Positions 44,990 through 56,089 of a DNA stretch of 64,000 bases are shown piece after piece. Position numbers and translations under genes: made by a program. The stretch spans positions 224,863-288,862 of the forward strand of contig CACRXP010000699.1 in assembly GCA_902702965.1 (NCBI GenBank), written 5' to 3'. The notes under the pieces are model-generated. The model did no database searches. It was not told the DNA's origin and saw only the letters and a program-made list of their open reading frames with translations. The DNA is from Spirometra erinaceieuropaei (taxonomy: Eukaryota; Platyhelminthes; Cestoda; Diphyllobothriidea; Diphyllobothriidae). Position 1 is the stretch's first letter, and every line of letters starts with the position of its first letter.

Positions 44990-45480
44990 AATCTGCATAC
45001 TCGTCAATGAAAATCATCTTTCCTCCCCTTCGAACGATTATAAGAATCGTCTACTATGATAGACCAATTATTTATTGCACCAGTCTAAGTAACTTAACGG
45101 CCTTAAGGAGAACGTAAAAATAGATAGTTATCAAGTCACTACTGATGAACTTAGGTTATTTATGTATGGCAATTATCTTTCCAGCTTATAGTTACGTTAA
45201 CAGTATTTGCAGAAGCCGCGCGGGACATTTTTTAATTCCAGAAGGTTAACATCGGTGCCGCTATTTTTAAACGGGTAAAGAATGCCCAACGTGGCTAATA
45301 ACTCTTAATATAAATGATCAGACCTACTTTAAGGCTAAAAACCCATTCCAAGATGGACTGGTCTGATCAATCTTTCACTTCTCAAGAGCGGAATTAAGTA
45401 CCTTTTCAGTTCGAGATAAAAACTGTTCAGTTTCTAACCCCGCTTAGGTCGGTTACTATACGGATCATGTTCTACACCGA
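44990..45480. other. No feature recognised
   Basis: AT-rich sequence with no frame, arm or landmark of the local families. Confidence 0.4.
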
Positions 45481-45489
45481 TCATATTTT

Positions 45490-45770
45490 ACTATGTATAT
45501 AATTCTATATTACCATGTATTACTATACTAGGCATTACTATATTATATTATATGTATTATATTACTATATTATACCTTACTACATACATATACTGCCTCT
45601 GTCTCTGATGATGGGTTCAAGTGAGAACCCGAAACGTCAGGCGAGTAAATTCCTTGGTCCAGCGATCGCTTCTTCTTCTGATCAACTATGTATATTATCA
45701 TATATCACTATATTATGATCATATATTACTATACCAATCATATTTTCGATGCTCCGGATTTTAAAACTGT
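45490..45770 (+). repeat. AT minisatellite with embedded Penelope-like 3' end
   Basis: Degenerate 'tattactatattata' repeats (45505-45590 and 45695-45740) flank about 90 bp (45600-45690) that match a plus-strand PLE 3' terminus. The landmarks are 'gtctctgatgatgggttc', 'gaaacgtcaggcgagtaaa', 'cagcgatcgcttcttcttct' and 'gatcaac'. The target appears to have been the microsatellite itself. Confidence 0.7.
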
Positions 45771-46099
45771 AAGACACCGTCCTAGAGGTTATTCAGCGGT
45801 CTCAAAGTCTTTTCATTACGGACCTTCACAATGGCTGGCGGTACTCTGCAGAGTTAAGATGGGAGTTAATGATTATATAACAATAAACTGCAATGTTTAG
45901 TTCCCCTTTAGGACGCTCCACATTGCCGGAACAGGCGGACAGAATTGTGACTAAATCTACTATCTGAGGGTCACAGTCTGTCCAACTCTGGGCGTAAGGC
46001 CTTCACCACCTTCCAACCCTTTTACTGCTGGACAGCTAAATATTATACTCCACCAGCTGTAAGGTGATGTCAAAAACTGATACCAACAGGGACTGGCTG

Positions 46100-46985
46100 T
46101 GGCGGGCATTCGGATGATCGCTGTCTCTTTTCCGCAGGAAAGGTGAGCAGATCCGTCTCATCTACTCAGGGCTGGACTGTCATCTCCAGGCGGCAGTGTG
46201 ATCTCGTTTGAACTTTCTCCCTCGGTGTGAATGGTTGAATGTGTTTGTATTCATTCACTGCCACATGTGCCCTTGGTGCACGACCCGCACCGCACCCTTC
46301 GCTGAGGACAGCGGCAAATTCAGAGGCCGAGGCCGAGAGGGGGGGGACGCGGGTGTGCTGGTTCACTGAAGGTGGAGTGGACTGCTTTGCACGCAGGCAC
46401 GCACGGGCGGAATGAGAGTGGGGGGGGGGGGTTGTGGGAACTCGCAAACACGTAGGCTGCTAGCACAGCAGGTTGTTATTTGTGGCGTGCAATAAATTGG
46501 AATTCAAGAAGGCGAATCCTGGAGGTCTTCGAGAGTGGAGGGTGGAGACTCGGACGGCACGGAATGTGGGGATTGGCTGCCGACTCTGAGAGTAGGAGCT
46601 CTTTCGGGACCCGATTTGCATTACCTTATCAGACACACACACGCACAAACGCACGCACGTGAGCACCAAAAACCTGCGCGCGCGCGCGCGCGAGGGGTCC
46701 TGTCGGGGGAAATTGTTCAAACTCTCACACGAGCACGGATGTACAGGCAGAATTTGTGAGGGCTCGCCAGTCTCTCCCTCTGATATTGCACCGTGTCCGG
46801 CGTCCTGTGTATCTACAACCCACGGCGAACCTGACCTCGTACCAGGGACCAGTAGTCCGCTTCACACCCTGCCGCTCAACATGGGTATCCTGGAAAGCCT
46901 GCGAAACCGAAATCCCAGTACCGCCTTAGACACCACACATAAGAACGTACCGGTCTCCTCAGCCACGGCGAAATATATGTGAGCC
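46100..46985 (+). other. GC-rich island, possible promoter/first exon
   Basis: GC and CpG content is clearly higher than in the flanks. It has a G-run (46421-46432), (CA)n-like words at 46630 and a (CG)n run at 46675-46692. An ATG at 46881 opens 'MGILESLRNRNPSTALD', ending at a stop with a donor-like 'tat|gtgagc' just before it. A CpG-island first exon is possible. Opposite-strand frames are Pro/Ser/Arg-rich and look compositional. No downstream exon was found. Confidence 0.25.
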
Positions 46986-47520
46986 CTGAGACTGCTTGAT
47001 TTTAACCTGTAGTTCCAATTTTTTGCAGTTCACTTTTTCATTTTCTCGCTTTCCCTGTGCTCCCTTGTTCTCTTTCAGGGAATAAGAGTCCGTTTATCCT
47101 CCCTATGAAGATGGCCATTTAGGAAATACAGCAGTGAATCTCTATTTTCGTGCCCTGACGAGTTGCCAGATCTCTAAACGGAGATATCTGTAGGATATGG
47201 GGCTTCTTTGTATACAACATCCGAAGCTGACTTGCCATTCGTCGCAGCCGGTGGCGTAATGCATATGAATAGAGTTCACCATGTGATATGCTCTGCATCC
47301 TACTGTGTAATGCTTCATATTTACTGGGAAAATAGAGTAACTGCGGAGTGGGAGGTAGCTTTTTTATGATATGATAACTTTATAATAAGTAAAGTGAGAA
47401 TTTTTTCAATGAGCTCGTTTAATCTGCTGATATATAATACAAATTTGTCGGTGTTTACTGAGCTAGTGACGGACTACTTCATGACTCCCTGGTTGCATTT
47501 ATTTTACTAAAATAATGTTA
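46986..47520. other. No feature recognised
   Basis: AT-rich sequence up to the long-TIR element; nothing assignable. Confidence 0.4.
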
Positions 47521-48974
47521 GCTTGAGTAATCGATCTCATGAAATATTGGCCGAAATTCTGAAATGCGTTTTCGATTAGGAAGGATTACTTAGGTGAAGT
47601 TTTAATATTAGTTTCCACATGGCATAATCCCATGGTATTCCGGACTCGGCAGGATGCGGGCTCTTGAGTACACTGCTTTTCCACCTGTAAAAACTACACT
47701 CAGTCAAAAATGACTACTTAAGTAGCTTATCATGCGCATAATCCTATTGTGTTTCGGACTCATCAGAATGTTAGCTTTGAAAACACTTCTTTTTGACCTA
47801 TAGAAACTGAACTCTGGAAAAATGAGTATTTAGGTAGCATGCATTTTCAACTTGATTTTCGATATTCCTATAGATTCAAATATATTTTACAGAAGACATG
47901 CACAAAATATGCATTATTTTAACCTTTTGATAGAGAATCACTTTGTCTTCACATTTTATATCCGAAGAATGGGTATTTTTGGATTTTGGAATAGTTTTTT
48001 TAATTCATGAATAAGTTTGAGCCTAAAGGGCAAGATGATTCCATATTAACAGCACAGGTAGTAGCCAAAAGCCCATAGACGGTTGTTTCGCCGATATTTT
48101 GCCGCTGCCTGACACAGTTGCGAGGGGTTCGGCTCGTGAGTGGGTCCCCCAGCATTCTCTGTCTGCTTTCTGGTAGATACTCCAATTTAGAAATCTTTGC
48201 TTTTTTGTTTTCTTACAAATTAACTGCGAACTTTGAGTAGGTCAGTGGCTGATGGACTTCGGTCTAAATGTTCACACATAAAAACTTTTGTCTGAGTCTA
48301 TAGACCTCAAATATACTGATCTACTCCAAGTTCGCAGTTAATTTCTAAGGAAATTAAAATCCAACAATTTTGAACCCGTTCTGCCGTTGCATTAGCATTT
48401 GACGATTTCAGTCTACAGAGTACATGCTTTCCGCCTAAGGAAGACCATATATTCTTCTATGCCTGTAAAAAGATACCATGTAGAGTTCATGGAATTTTGC
48501 AATGGATGCGACTATGCTTTACACTTCATAAGAAGCACTGGCAAACGGAGAAGTACGATGCTGTATAAATGGACACTGCACGGTCTTAAAAAATCTCATA
48601 ATCAGAAACTTTTAAAAACCGAAAGATATCGTTTCTTCATGTATAAAATGCAAAGACAACGTGATTTCCTATCAAATGAATATAAGAAAGCATGTTTTTT
48701 GTGTGTGATTACTATAAAATATATTTGAATCTGTAACAACATCAAAAATCAATGTGAAATATGCAAGCTAATTAAGCAGTCCTCTTTGCCGAGTTCGGTT
48801 CCTACAGGAGGTCACATAGAAGTCTATTCAGAAGTAGACATCCTACTAAGTCCAAAATACTACAGGAATATGCCTCATAATAATCTATATTATAACCCCA
48901 CATAAGTAAGTCTTACTAAACGAAAGCGCATTTCAAAACTTCATCCAACATTTCACGAGATCGGTCACTAACTG
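47521..48974. mobile_element. Long-TIR element with internal duplication and insertion
   Basis: TA precedes 47521 and follows 48974 (terminus ...'cactaactg'). At 1,454 bp it is about 460 bp longer than complete copies. About 110 bp of the left arm is tandemly duplicated: 'cataatccc...aagtagc' at about 47628-47724 recurs as 'cataatccta...ggtagc' at about 47738-47840. About 330 bp of foreign sequence lies at roughly 48030-48360. Both arms are otherwise collinear with the family. Confidence 0.8.
48217..48344. repeat. Small foldback insertion
   Basis: 24-bp arms at 48217-48240 ('aaattaactgcgaacttt...') and 48321-48344 are inverted repeats with one mismatch. They are separated by 80 bp, within the insertion in the long-TIR element at 47521-48974. 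Confidence 0.8.
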
Positions 48975-48979
48975 TACGT

Positions 48980-49516
48980 ACTTTTAATAAAAAGGAACGC
49001 ATTAATCCAATAACCTGCAGACGACGTCTGAAAACAAAGTCTTCCGACATTCATTCAGTTGCTACATGTCCATTGAAATGAAAGCCGGTTATGCGGCAGA
49101 ACACGAATTTTAAAAATAGTCAAGTTAGTGATTTCTCGCATTCTGCCTCCTAGGTAAGGTGTTGCCCCCTTTTAGCTCTGGCTTTCTTCCAGTGCCTCCG
49201 ACGCCGAAACGGGTTGGTTAGGGAATATGAGTCTGGTCAGAGGCTTCCCAGCAAATGTGCAGAACAAGACGATGAGCCCTCAGAAATGACGCAGTAGGCT
49301 AGCGTTAAATTCTGTTTGGGCGTAGAAATCAACTGCCTTCCTCTGTAGTCCTGCCGAGTTAACTAATTTTTGTCTGAGATTTGCGAATTATATCCTTGAT
49401 CACGCCACCTTCAGCGTCGGCAACTCTATAGGGCGAATTCAAAAGACATGCTTGTGTCTTTGATCCCGGATGCTAGTTTGGGTTATGATTGGATGAGTGA
49501 AGACAAACAAAACCGA
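48980..49516. other. No feature recognised
   Basis: Unique sequence up to the second gap; no supported frame. Confidence 0.4.
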
Positions 49517-49661
49517 NNNNNNNNNNNNNNNNNNNNNNNNNNNNNNNNNNNNNNNNNNNNNNNNNNNNNNNNNNNNNNNNNNNNNNNNNNNNNNNNNNNN
49601 NNNNNNNNNNNNNNNNNNNNNNNNNNNNNNNNNNNNNNNNNNNNNNNNNNNNNNNNNNNNN
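49517..49661. other. Assembly gap (145 N)
   Basis: Run of N. Frames that cross it have no meaning. Confidence 0.99.
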
Positions 49662-49829
49662 TCATAGCTTGACCGACTCTAGCCCGGTAGGTGATTGCCT
49701 GTTCGTGACTCCCATCCCCCATATGAAGCTTGTTTGCTTCGAGAAGCCAATGGAGCGGTGGGAGCCTTTTTCTGATTGAATATAAATATATATATATATA
49801 TGCATAGGTTGCTGATTGACGCCCGCTCT

Positions 49830-50610
49830 CGGTTCACGCAGTTCGTCGCGTTGTGTGTGTGTGTGTTGTGTGGACTGGCGGACTGGTGGGCTGGGAACGG
49901 GCTGAAACAGCACCTTCCACGGCACTCTCACGCAAGTGAGAGACACGCCGTTCAACCCCCGTTGTGTGAAATCCTGGTGTTGTGTGCATGGGGGGCGAGG
50001 TCGTGCCGTGGCGCTCGCAGTCATAGTCAGCCGACCATGACAGCCACCGCGCCCATTCCCCACTCCAGTCTGCTGACCGGCTCGGACAGCGGCTGGGGTG
50101 TGGGAGTGGGAAAGGAGAGTGAGGTCGAGGACTCAGCGCACTTTCTCCTCACTATAATCAATCTGACGCGCTTGAAGCTATCACGGTGCGCTAAAAGCCG
50201 TGGCTTGGAAGGTTGCCAACTGACGGGGTAACTTGGACCCCCTCCTTGACCAGAGGCGGTCTGAGAGTCAGGCTGCAATGGTTCCTTTTTAATGTGGCCT
50301 TTATGGCACTCCCATCACAGTGTGGGATCCGAGCCAGGCGTTGGCGGCACGCCCAGGTGCGGCTTCGGCCGTGCCTGCCTCTAAATCTCTCTTGTGCTGG
50401 TTGAAATCCTGGTTATTTGTTGTGTGGGCCAGGGGGTGTGGTGGAACGCCAAGGTAAGGATCCGTCCGAGCCATCCACCTGCGGCCTCTCTCGTCTCCGG
50501 TCTTCTTGACTCTGTCTTGACACCGGGCTCGGGCGAGGGAGGAGGAGAGAGTGTAGGTAGATGCTACGCAAGTCTACCGGCACTATAAACCCCTGCGTAA
50601 GTCACCGTCC
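49830..50610 (-). repeat. R3 repeat copy
   Basis: On the minus strand: 'gtagacttgcgtagcatcta' (about 50580), later 'ggcaaccttccaagccacgg', 'attatagtgaggagaaagtg' and 'gtccgagccggtcagcaga'. This is the family order in reverse. (GT)n at 49855-49865 and (TA)n at 49786-49802 lie at its edge. Confidence 0.6.
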
Positions 50611-50619
50611 CTGCTCCCA

Positions 50620-51010
50620 TGGCTGCTGTAACTGTGGGGCACACGGTGGACATCATCGAAAACGATGGTCGAACTGTCATCATATGTGCATAGAAGAAGG
50701 ACAAACAAAAAAGCGGGAAATGACTAGATTTGGTATCACTAGCTGATTTTCGTCCGTCCCCCTTTGTCGACATCCCATCTTTGAGCTTATTGCGTGACAC
50801 CTTGCGACTGCCTGTGAGGGTCCTAGACTGAACCCCAAGACACAATGGGGAAGCGTGTTTAGCAACCCAAACGACGGGCACCCTCCACCATATATCAGGA
50901 TATATGACAGCCAAGTCACTGTCCCCGCTCTCACCCTGCTGCGCAGTGAACATCGTCGGCAACGGCGGTCAAACGGTCATAGTGCGTCCTACAGGACAGA
51001 GCCTTGACGC
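50620..51010 (-). repeat. R3-related fragments
   Basis: Contains reversed copies of the R3 head: 'cacggtggacatcatcg' at 50642 and 'cagtgaacatcgtcggcaac' at 50944, with 'agtcactgtccccgctc'. Two heads close together indicate nested or tandem insertion. Confidence 0.5.
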
Positions 51011-51286
51011 ACGGTGTGCGTCACATGTCAGGTTCCCGTAGCACTGCGGATAAAATTTCTGTTCGTCCAGAAAACGGTTAACTTCCATTAAAATTCAAAA
51101 TGGCGATCTAGAGCGGACGTTAAATTTGGGCTGCCGTAGTCATCTCCTGATCCCTGGTCACATGGTAAAATAGAAGCGAGTTCCTCCCATCTGGCTTGGT
51201 GTGGCTGTGCAGAATACTCGTTCCCGTCTGCTGCAAGCCTCTGGATTAGACCCTCGAAACGGCTCTTACGAGCCATCAGTAGGCTA

Positions 51287-51640
51287 TTACGTGAACTCAC
51301 AAAAACGGACATTGATATTGACAGGTTTTTGTCTTTTCGACAGAAGCAGTCTCAATGAATTTGACTTTTGACCGCTTTTTGTATGCGAAGAATGTATGGC
51401 TTGTTTACCCTGCTCAAAAATCTTCTTCTTAAGAAAACAACATTGTTCGCTCTTTCGTAATGGCAGTTGACATTTCAAATAAAGGTCTGTTTTTGCAGCT
51501 CTTTTAAATCTCTCAAAGCATACCTTTTCGGACTCGGTCCATAACTTTGAGGTGGACTTCATCAGCTTCAATGGGATAGCTGCGTCATATTCACAAGCTG
51601 CCAGCAAGCAGCTAGAATTACAATGAGTGACCGATTTCAT
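51287..51640 (-). CDS. Uncharacterised 117-codon frame
   Basis: A Lys/Arg-rich minus-strand frame in a stretch not matched to any local repeat ('KVCFERFKRAAKTDLYLKCQ', 'CCFLKKKIFEQGKQAIHSS'). No domain, signal peptide or splice context is recognised. Its first codons overlap the edge of the long-TIR element at 51621, which argues against this start. It could be an old transposon or exon relic, or chance. Confidence 0.15.
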   Translation of the reverse strand: MKSVTHCNSSCLLAACEYDAAIPLKLMKSTSKLWTESEKVCFERFKRAAKTDLYLKCQLPLRKSEQCCFLKKKIFEQGKQAIHSSHTKSGQKSNSLRLLLSKRQKPVNINVRFCEFT

Positions 51641-52610
51641 GAAATTTTGGTTGGTATTCTGAAATGCGTTCTCAATTAGGGAGGATTACTTAGGCGCGGT
51701 TGTAATACTGACTATCATGCAGCATAGTCCTATAATATTTCGGAGTTGGCAAGATGTCAGCTTTTGAATACACCACTTTTCAATCTCCAATAGAAACCGT
51801 TATCTGTAAAAAAATGAATGCCTAATTAGCATGCATTTTTCTCATTGATTTGCGAGGATCTTGCAAATTCAAATATATTTTATAGAAAACACCAACAAAA
51901 ATATGCTTTCTTTCAGTCGTTTGATAGAGAATCACGTCATCTTTATATTTTATATGCGAAGAAAGACTATAATTAGATTTTGAAAAAATGTTTAATTATG
52001 AGATTTTTTAAGACCATAAAATGGCCGCTCATATAACTTCTAACCTGTATTTTTACCACTGCTCCTCATGAAATGTACAACATAGTTCGTATCCATTGCA
52101 AAATTTTATGGACTCTGAATAATATCTTCTTAAAGACGTAAACGATTATGTGATTGTCTTTACTCGGAACGCATGCACCTTGTAGAGTGAAATTACTAAT
52201 CGCTAGTGTAACGACAGATCAGGCTCCAAATTATTCTGCAATTACAAAATTTTTAAAAACCGAATTATAATCCTTCTCATCATATAAAATATAAAGATGA
52301 CGTGATTCTCTATCAAACGACTGAAAATATTTTTTGTTTGTATTTTCTATAAAATATATTTGAATTTACAAGATCCTCGAAAATCAATGAGAAAAATGCA
52401 TGATAATTAGGCATTCATATTTTACCGATTACGGTTTGTACAGGAGATTGAAAAGCAGTGTATTCAAAGACTGACATCTTACCAACTCCGAAATATTATA
52501 GGACTATGCTGCATGATAGTCAGTATTACAACTGCGCCTAAGTAATCCTTCCTAATTGTGAACGCATTTCAGAATTTCAGCCAGCATTTCATGAGATCGG
52601 TCAGCCACTG
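51621..52610. mobile_element. Long-TIR element, complete (990 bp)
   Basis: The left terminus 'caatgagtgaccgatttc' after TA and right terminus 'gagatcggtcagccactg' before TA form the ends of inverted arms about 400 bp long, with a roughly 200-bp centre. No frame encodes a transposase, so it is non-autonomous. CAGT-like termini and TA target duplication are compatible with the Tc1/mariner superfamily; other TA-targeting families remain possible. Confidence 0.88.
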
Positions 52611-52759
52611 TATATACACATGTTGTATAACCCACCATACTGGCAGTACGGGTATTAGTAAAAAGACCAGGCACGTGTTTTGCTGATTTTCTGCAGCTGC
52701 ATGACGCAGCTGCGGGGGGTTCCGCTTGTCCCTTCTGGTTCGACCATCGCTCCTGACGA

Positions 52760-52990
52760 TGCCCTGCGATGCGCGGTACAGCATGTTCGGCGCAGGGACG
52801 GTGACTGGCGCGTGAATTAATTCATAGCGATAGTGGACTTGCGCTTTGCCTACAGCACTCTCTCCCTCTTCCACTAGCCCATCTGAGTCCGGTGACCGGA
52901 GGCGAGGTCGGGCACGGGCGGCCGGCGTGTCGGGAGCCTGCGCCTAGGTGTTCTGCCACGCCCCCGCATGCATGGCATTTATTACGGCTG
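52760..52990 (+). repeat. R3 repeat fragment
   Basis: 'gcgcagggacggtgactggc', 'ggacttgcgctttgcctaca' and the GC-rich continuation. Truncated after about 230 bp. Confidence 0.5.
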
Positions 52991-53639
52991 CAAAGTCCAA
53001 TAACGCGTACTGACCCTGATCTGACTTCCTATGTTGGTCTTATGCATCTAACGCATGGCCCGTTTTTAGAGGGCAATGGTATATACACCAGCTCTAAGTA
53101 TTCAGTCTTTGCGCCAACTTGGAGTTACCCCCTTGAAACAAACATTGTCAGGCTCGGCCCAAAGGCTCATGTGAATATTTGAGCTGTGGACTCCATCGTC
53201 ATAAGCGGTCCAACCACATAATGTTAACATACTGCCTATAGGCAGTCAGCAGTAAACAAATGTATTTGTTATGTCGTTCTGAATTTTTAAAAAAGAACCG
53301 ATCACCCCGCCGCACTTTCATCATATGTGTCGATTTTGCATCACATCTTGGGGTAATACTTCTCCCCAACTGCGTTATTTTTGGTTTACTGCTAAAAGTG
53401 GTAGCTCATGATCAGCTGCATATTCATTAGTCCCCGACGATTACTCACACTCAACCGAAGGTTTTGAGAAAATTCTAGTGTTTGAATGGGAACATTTTAA
53501 AAGTGTCTTCACCGTTTTTTACTGGCGCATCCACGGTCAGCTGATGGATTTGCTGTAGAGTAAGAAGCTGAAATCTGCACGAAATCCCGCACATCGGCTG
53601 ATTGCGAAAGAAGGATCAGAACGCTCTTGCTGTCTCGAG

Positions 53640-54214
53640 GTACTGCGCCACACACCCGACGACAGTTCGATTGTCGATTCCGACGATGTTCATCATGTGC
53701 TTTACACCAAGACACAGCAGGCACGGTGACTTGCGCGTGCATTAGTTTATAGTAATAGCAGACTTGCGCAGCGTCTACCGCACACTCTCCTCCCCACTCC
53801 CCACATGGACCCGTGTCAAGACAGAGTCAAGAAGACCGGAGGCGGGGAAAGACGCAGGTGGATAACACGGTCGGGCCCGAACCTTGGCGTTCCACCCCAC
53901 ATCCCTTGGTCCGCACAGCAAATTACCAGGCGTTTGACCAACAACAACAGCAGCAATACCCCTACAGGGGTCAGAAGTACGAGGATGATGACCGGAGAAC
54001 CACGCTCACCACCTCTATACCCAACCGGAGCGGAGGACTATCTACTGACAGGCAACCAGCTGTCAGGGAACTGCCAGCGCACACCAGGCTGCGAAGGCCA
54101 TGGTTTGACAATACTGGCGTAGCACACGCTTTCAGACCTTTTGACCTAGATGTGCCACACCCCATTCCACCAACGCATTTGACAGGTTCGAGCGAGTCAT
54201 CCGGGTGGCGTTAG
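53640..54214 (+). repeat. R3 repeat copy with adjacent open frame
   Basis: 'cttgcgcagcgtctaccgca' at 53764 and 'gacagagtcaagaagaccgg' at 53820 mark R3. The overlapping 105- and 133-codon frames start inside R3 and extend past it. One has a short Gln run ('DQQQQQQY'). No domain is recognised; they are more likely repeat-derived than a gene. Confidence 0.45.
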
Positions 54215-54589
54215 CCCCCGTTCAATTGAACGCCTCTTCTCCGGGCCAAATAGAAAAAAGAACGGGATCGGGGGTCAAGGGAGATGGGAGGTTGCTAGAC
54301 TTAGGAAAAAATCAGACTCTACACCTACAGCTTGGCAGGACAAAAGTTCGAGCAGATTATGACGTCATATGCGCTTTGGAATGCAACGATACGCAGAAGT
54401 ACGTCTAACATTGATTGTTACCTTAAAAATCGGAACTCCCCGCCCATATCTCTGTATTTGCACCAGCAGACTTTTCACCGTTGTGCTAAGGAAGTGCATA
54501 CCATGTATATTTTTGCAGAGAATGTGATCGGGCAGAAATGATGATGAAAAGTTTAACCATCCGATCCTACTTACTTCCTTTTAGTAGAA

Positions 54590-56060
54590 TGCTTAGTAGG
54601 GGTTAGGCTTAAAAAAACTAGGTAAGGGTTAAGTATATGCGCTGGGTATGGAACAACTTCGGCGAAGTGCTTAAGATATCTTTGGAAGTACGTGTTGTTC
54701 GGCAGAGTTTGTGGTCGGCCATTCGTCGGCTGGACGACATTCGCTGACCTGTATCGTTCCGAGGAGTCGGTGTTGGTTCATTGTTCTGCACCCCCAGACG
54801 TAGTTCCTCAGTAAGAAGGAAGCTTATTTTTAAAAAGACATTCGGCACGAAGAGCAGTCGAGTAGTAGAAAAATGCCAGAAATATTGTTAGATGGCATTC
54901 ATACGTCTGCTAGTAAAGCAGAAGTATCAAAACGCTGCTGAATTCGTTAAAAACAGCTATAATTTCATTGTCCCACGCATATACTTAATCCTCGTCAAAA
55001 TTTAGCCAGAAAACGTCCACACGACCGCGTGAAAATCCGATGGGAAGATAGGCGTAGCTTTAGCTAACGGACAAAAAAGATATCGCATTCACATTAAATT
55101 GGCAGATCCTAAGGAGATCGAGTCTACATGTGTTACGGCGTCAAAGACAGGAAGTGGTTGTTCCTAACAAGTAAACCTTTTTGATGAAAGTCCTGCATTC
55201 TACAAAATTCTCGTTTTGCGAAGTTCAGGGTGTAAGGTCACACTTAACGAATCTTCTCCTACGAATTCAATGCCTGATCAGCCTTAACTTTGGTAATTTA
55301 ACCGACATGATTACGAAAAGTTCTACATGCGGAATAGTTTGCGGTCGGAACGGCTAGCTAAGACGAGGTTGACTCCTAAATAAACTGTTTAGTCTCGCAT
55401 TAAAGTCACTAATTTGGTTGAGTTCACAAGACTGCATAAAAGCTCAGCAATGACTCTTCGGTAGAGACCCGTGAAGCTGACGTTCCTCGCCAACTAGGTG
55501 TGTAGTGTCGTGCTCCGTTCACAGTCAAAAAACAATAATCCAATGATAATATCTCATCACGTTTTTGCCCTGATTATCCGACATGCAAAAGGGGCGTAAT
55601 GCCATAACCACCAGCTACTCTTCGGAAGGCCAGGATAGGCAGTTCAACCGGAATACCACAGTTCCAAAGCCATGATTCTTCATGCTAGAAGGATGAAGAT
55701 GCCGAGGTCTGTTCCCTACGGGAAATATAACGTGCAGTTCTAGCGAGCGGTGCCAGTGGAATATTGCTCAATGTGTATGCGTCACTACGGCCTTATCCTC
55801 CATGAGTGGGCGAGTTTCGCGATGAGCCCGTCAGAGCATGTTTAGGCCTCGCCAATTTATCGATTAGCGTAAGCGCTGTCGCCGTACTCGACTGTTTATC
55901 CAGCGAACACACGACCGTTAACGGCGTGGATGCCCGCGGTAGGCGGAGGGACAGCGTACGGGTGGGCCACTACACGCTTTTTTCGCTTCTACAAGATGAA
56001 CTTCAAACGGCATTTGCGTGGTTAACCTATAACTAGATTCGCGTCTTATGAACGCAAATA
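54590..56060. other. No confident feature
   Basis: A short TTAGGG-like patch lies at 54598-54633 ('aggggttaggctt', 'aagggttaag'). The remainder is unique, AT-rich at first and more balanced near 55.8 kb. The 76-codon frame at 55806 has no recognised domain. Confidence 0.4.
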
Positions 56061-56089
56061 AGCGGGGTTTCGAAGTTTTCATACTTACG

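Noticed and set aside
54205..54541. Short plus-strand frames as exons
   Set aside because: No splice context, no domain, and no agreement between neighbouring frames.
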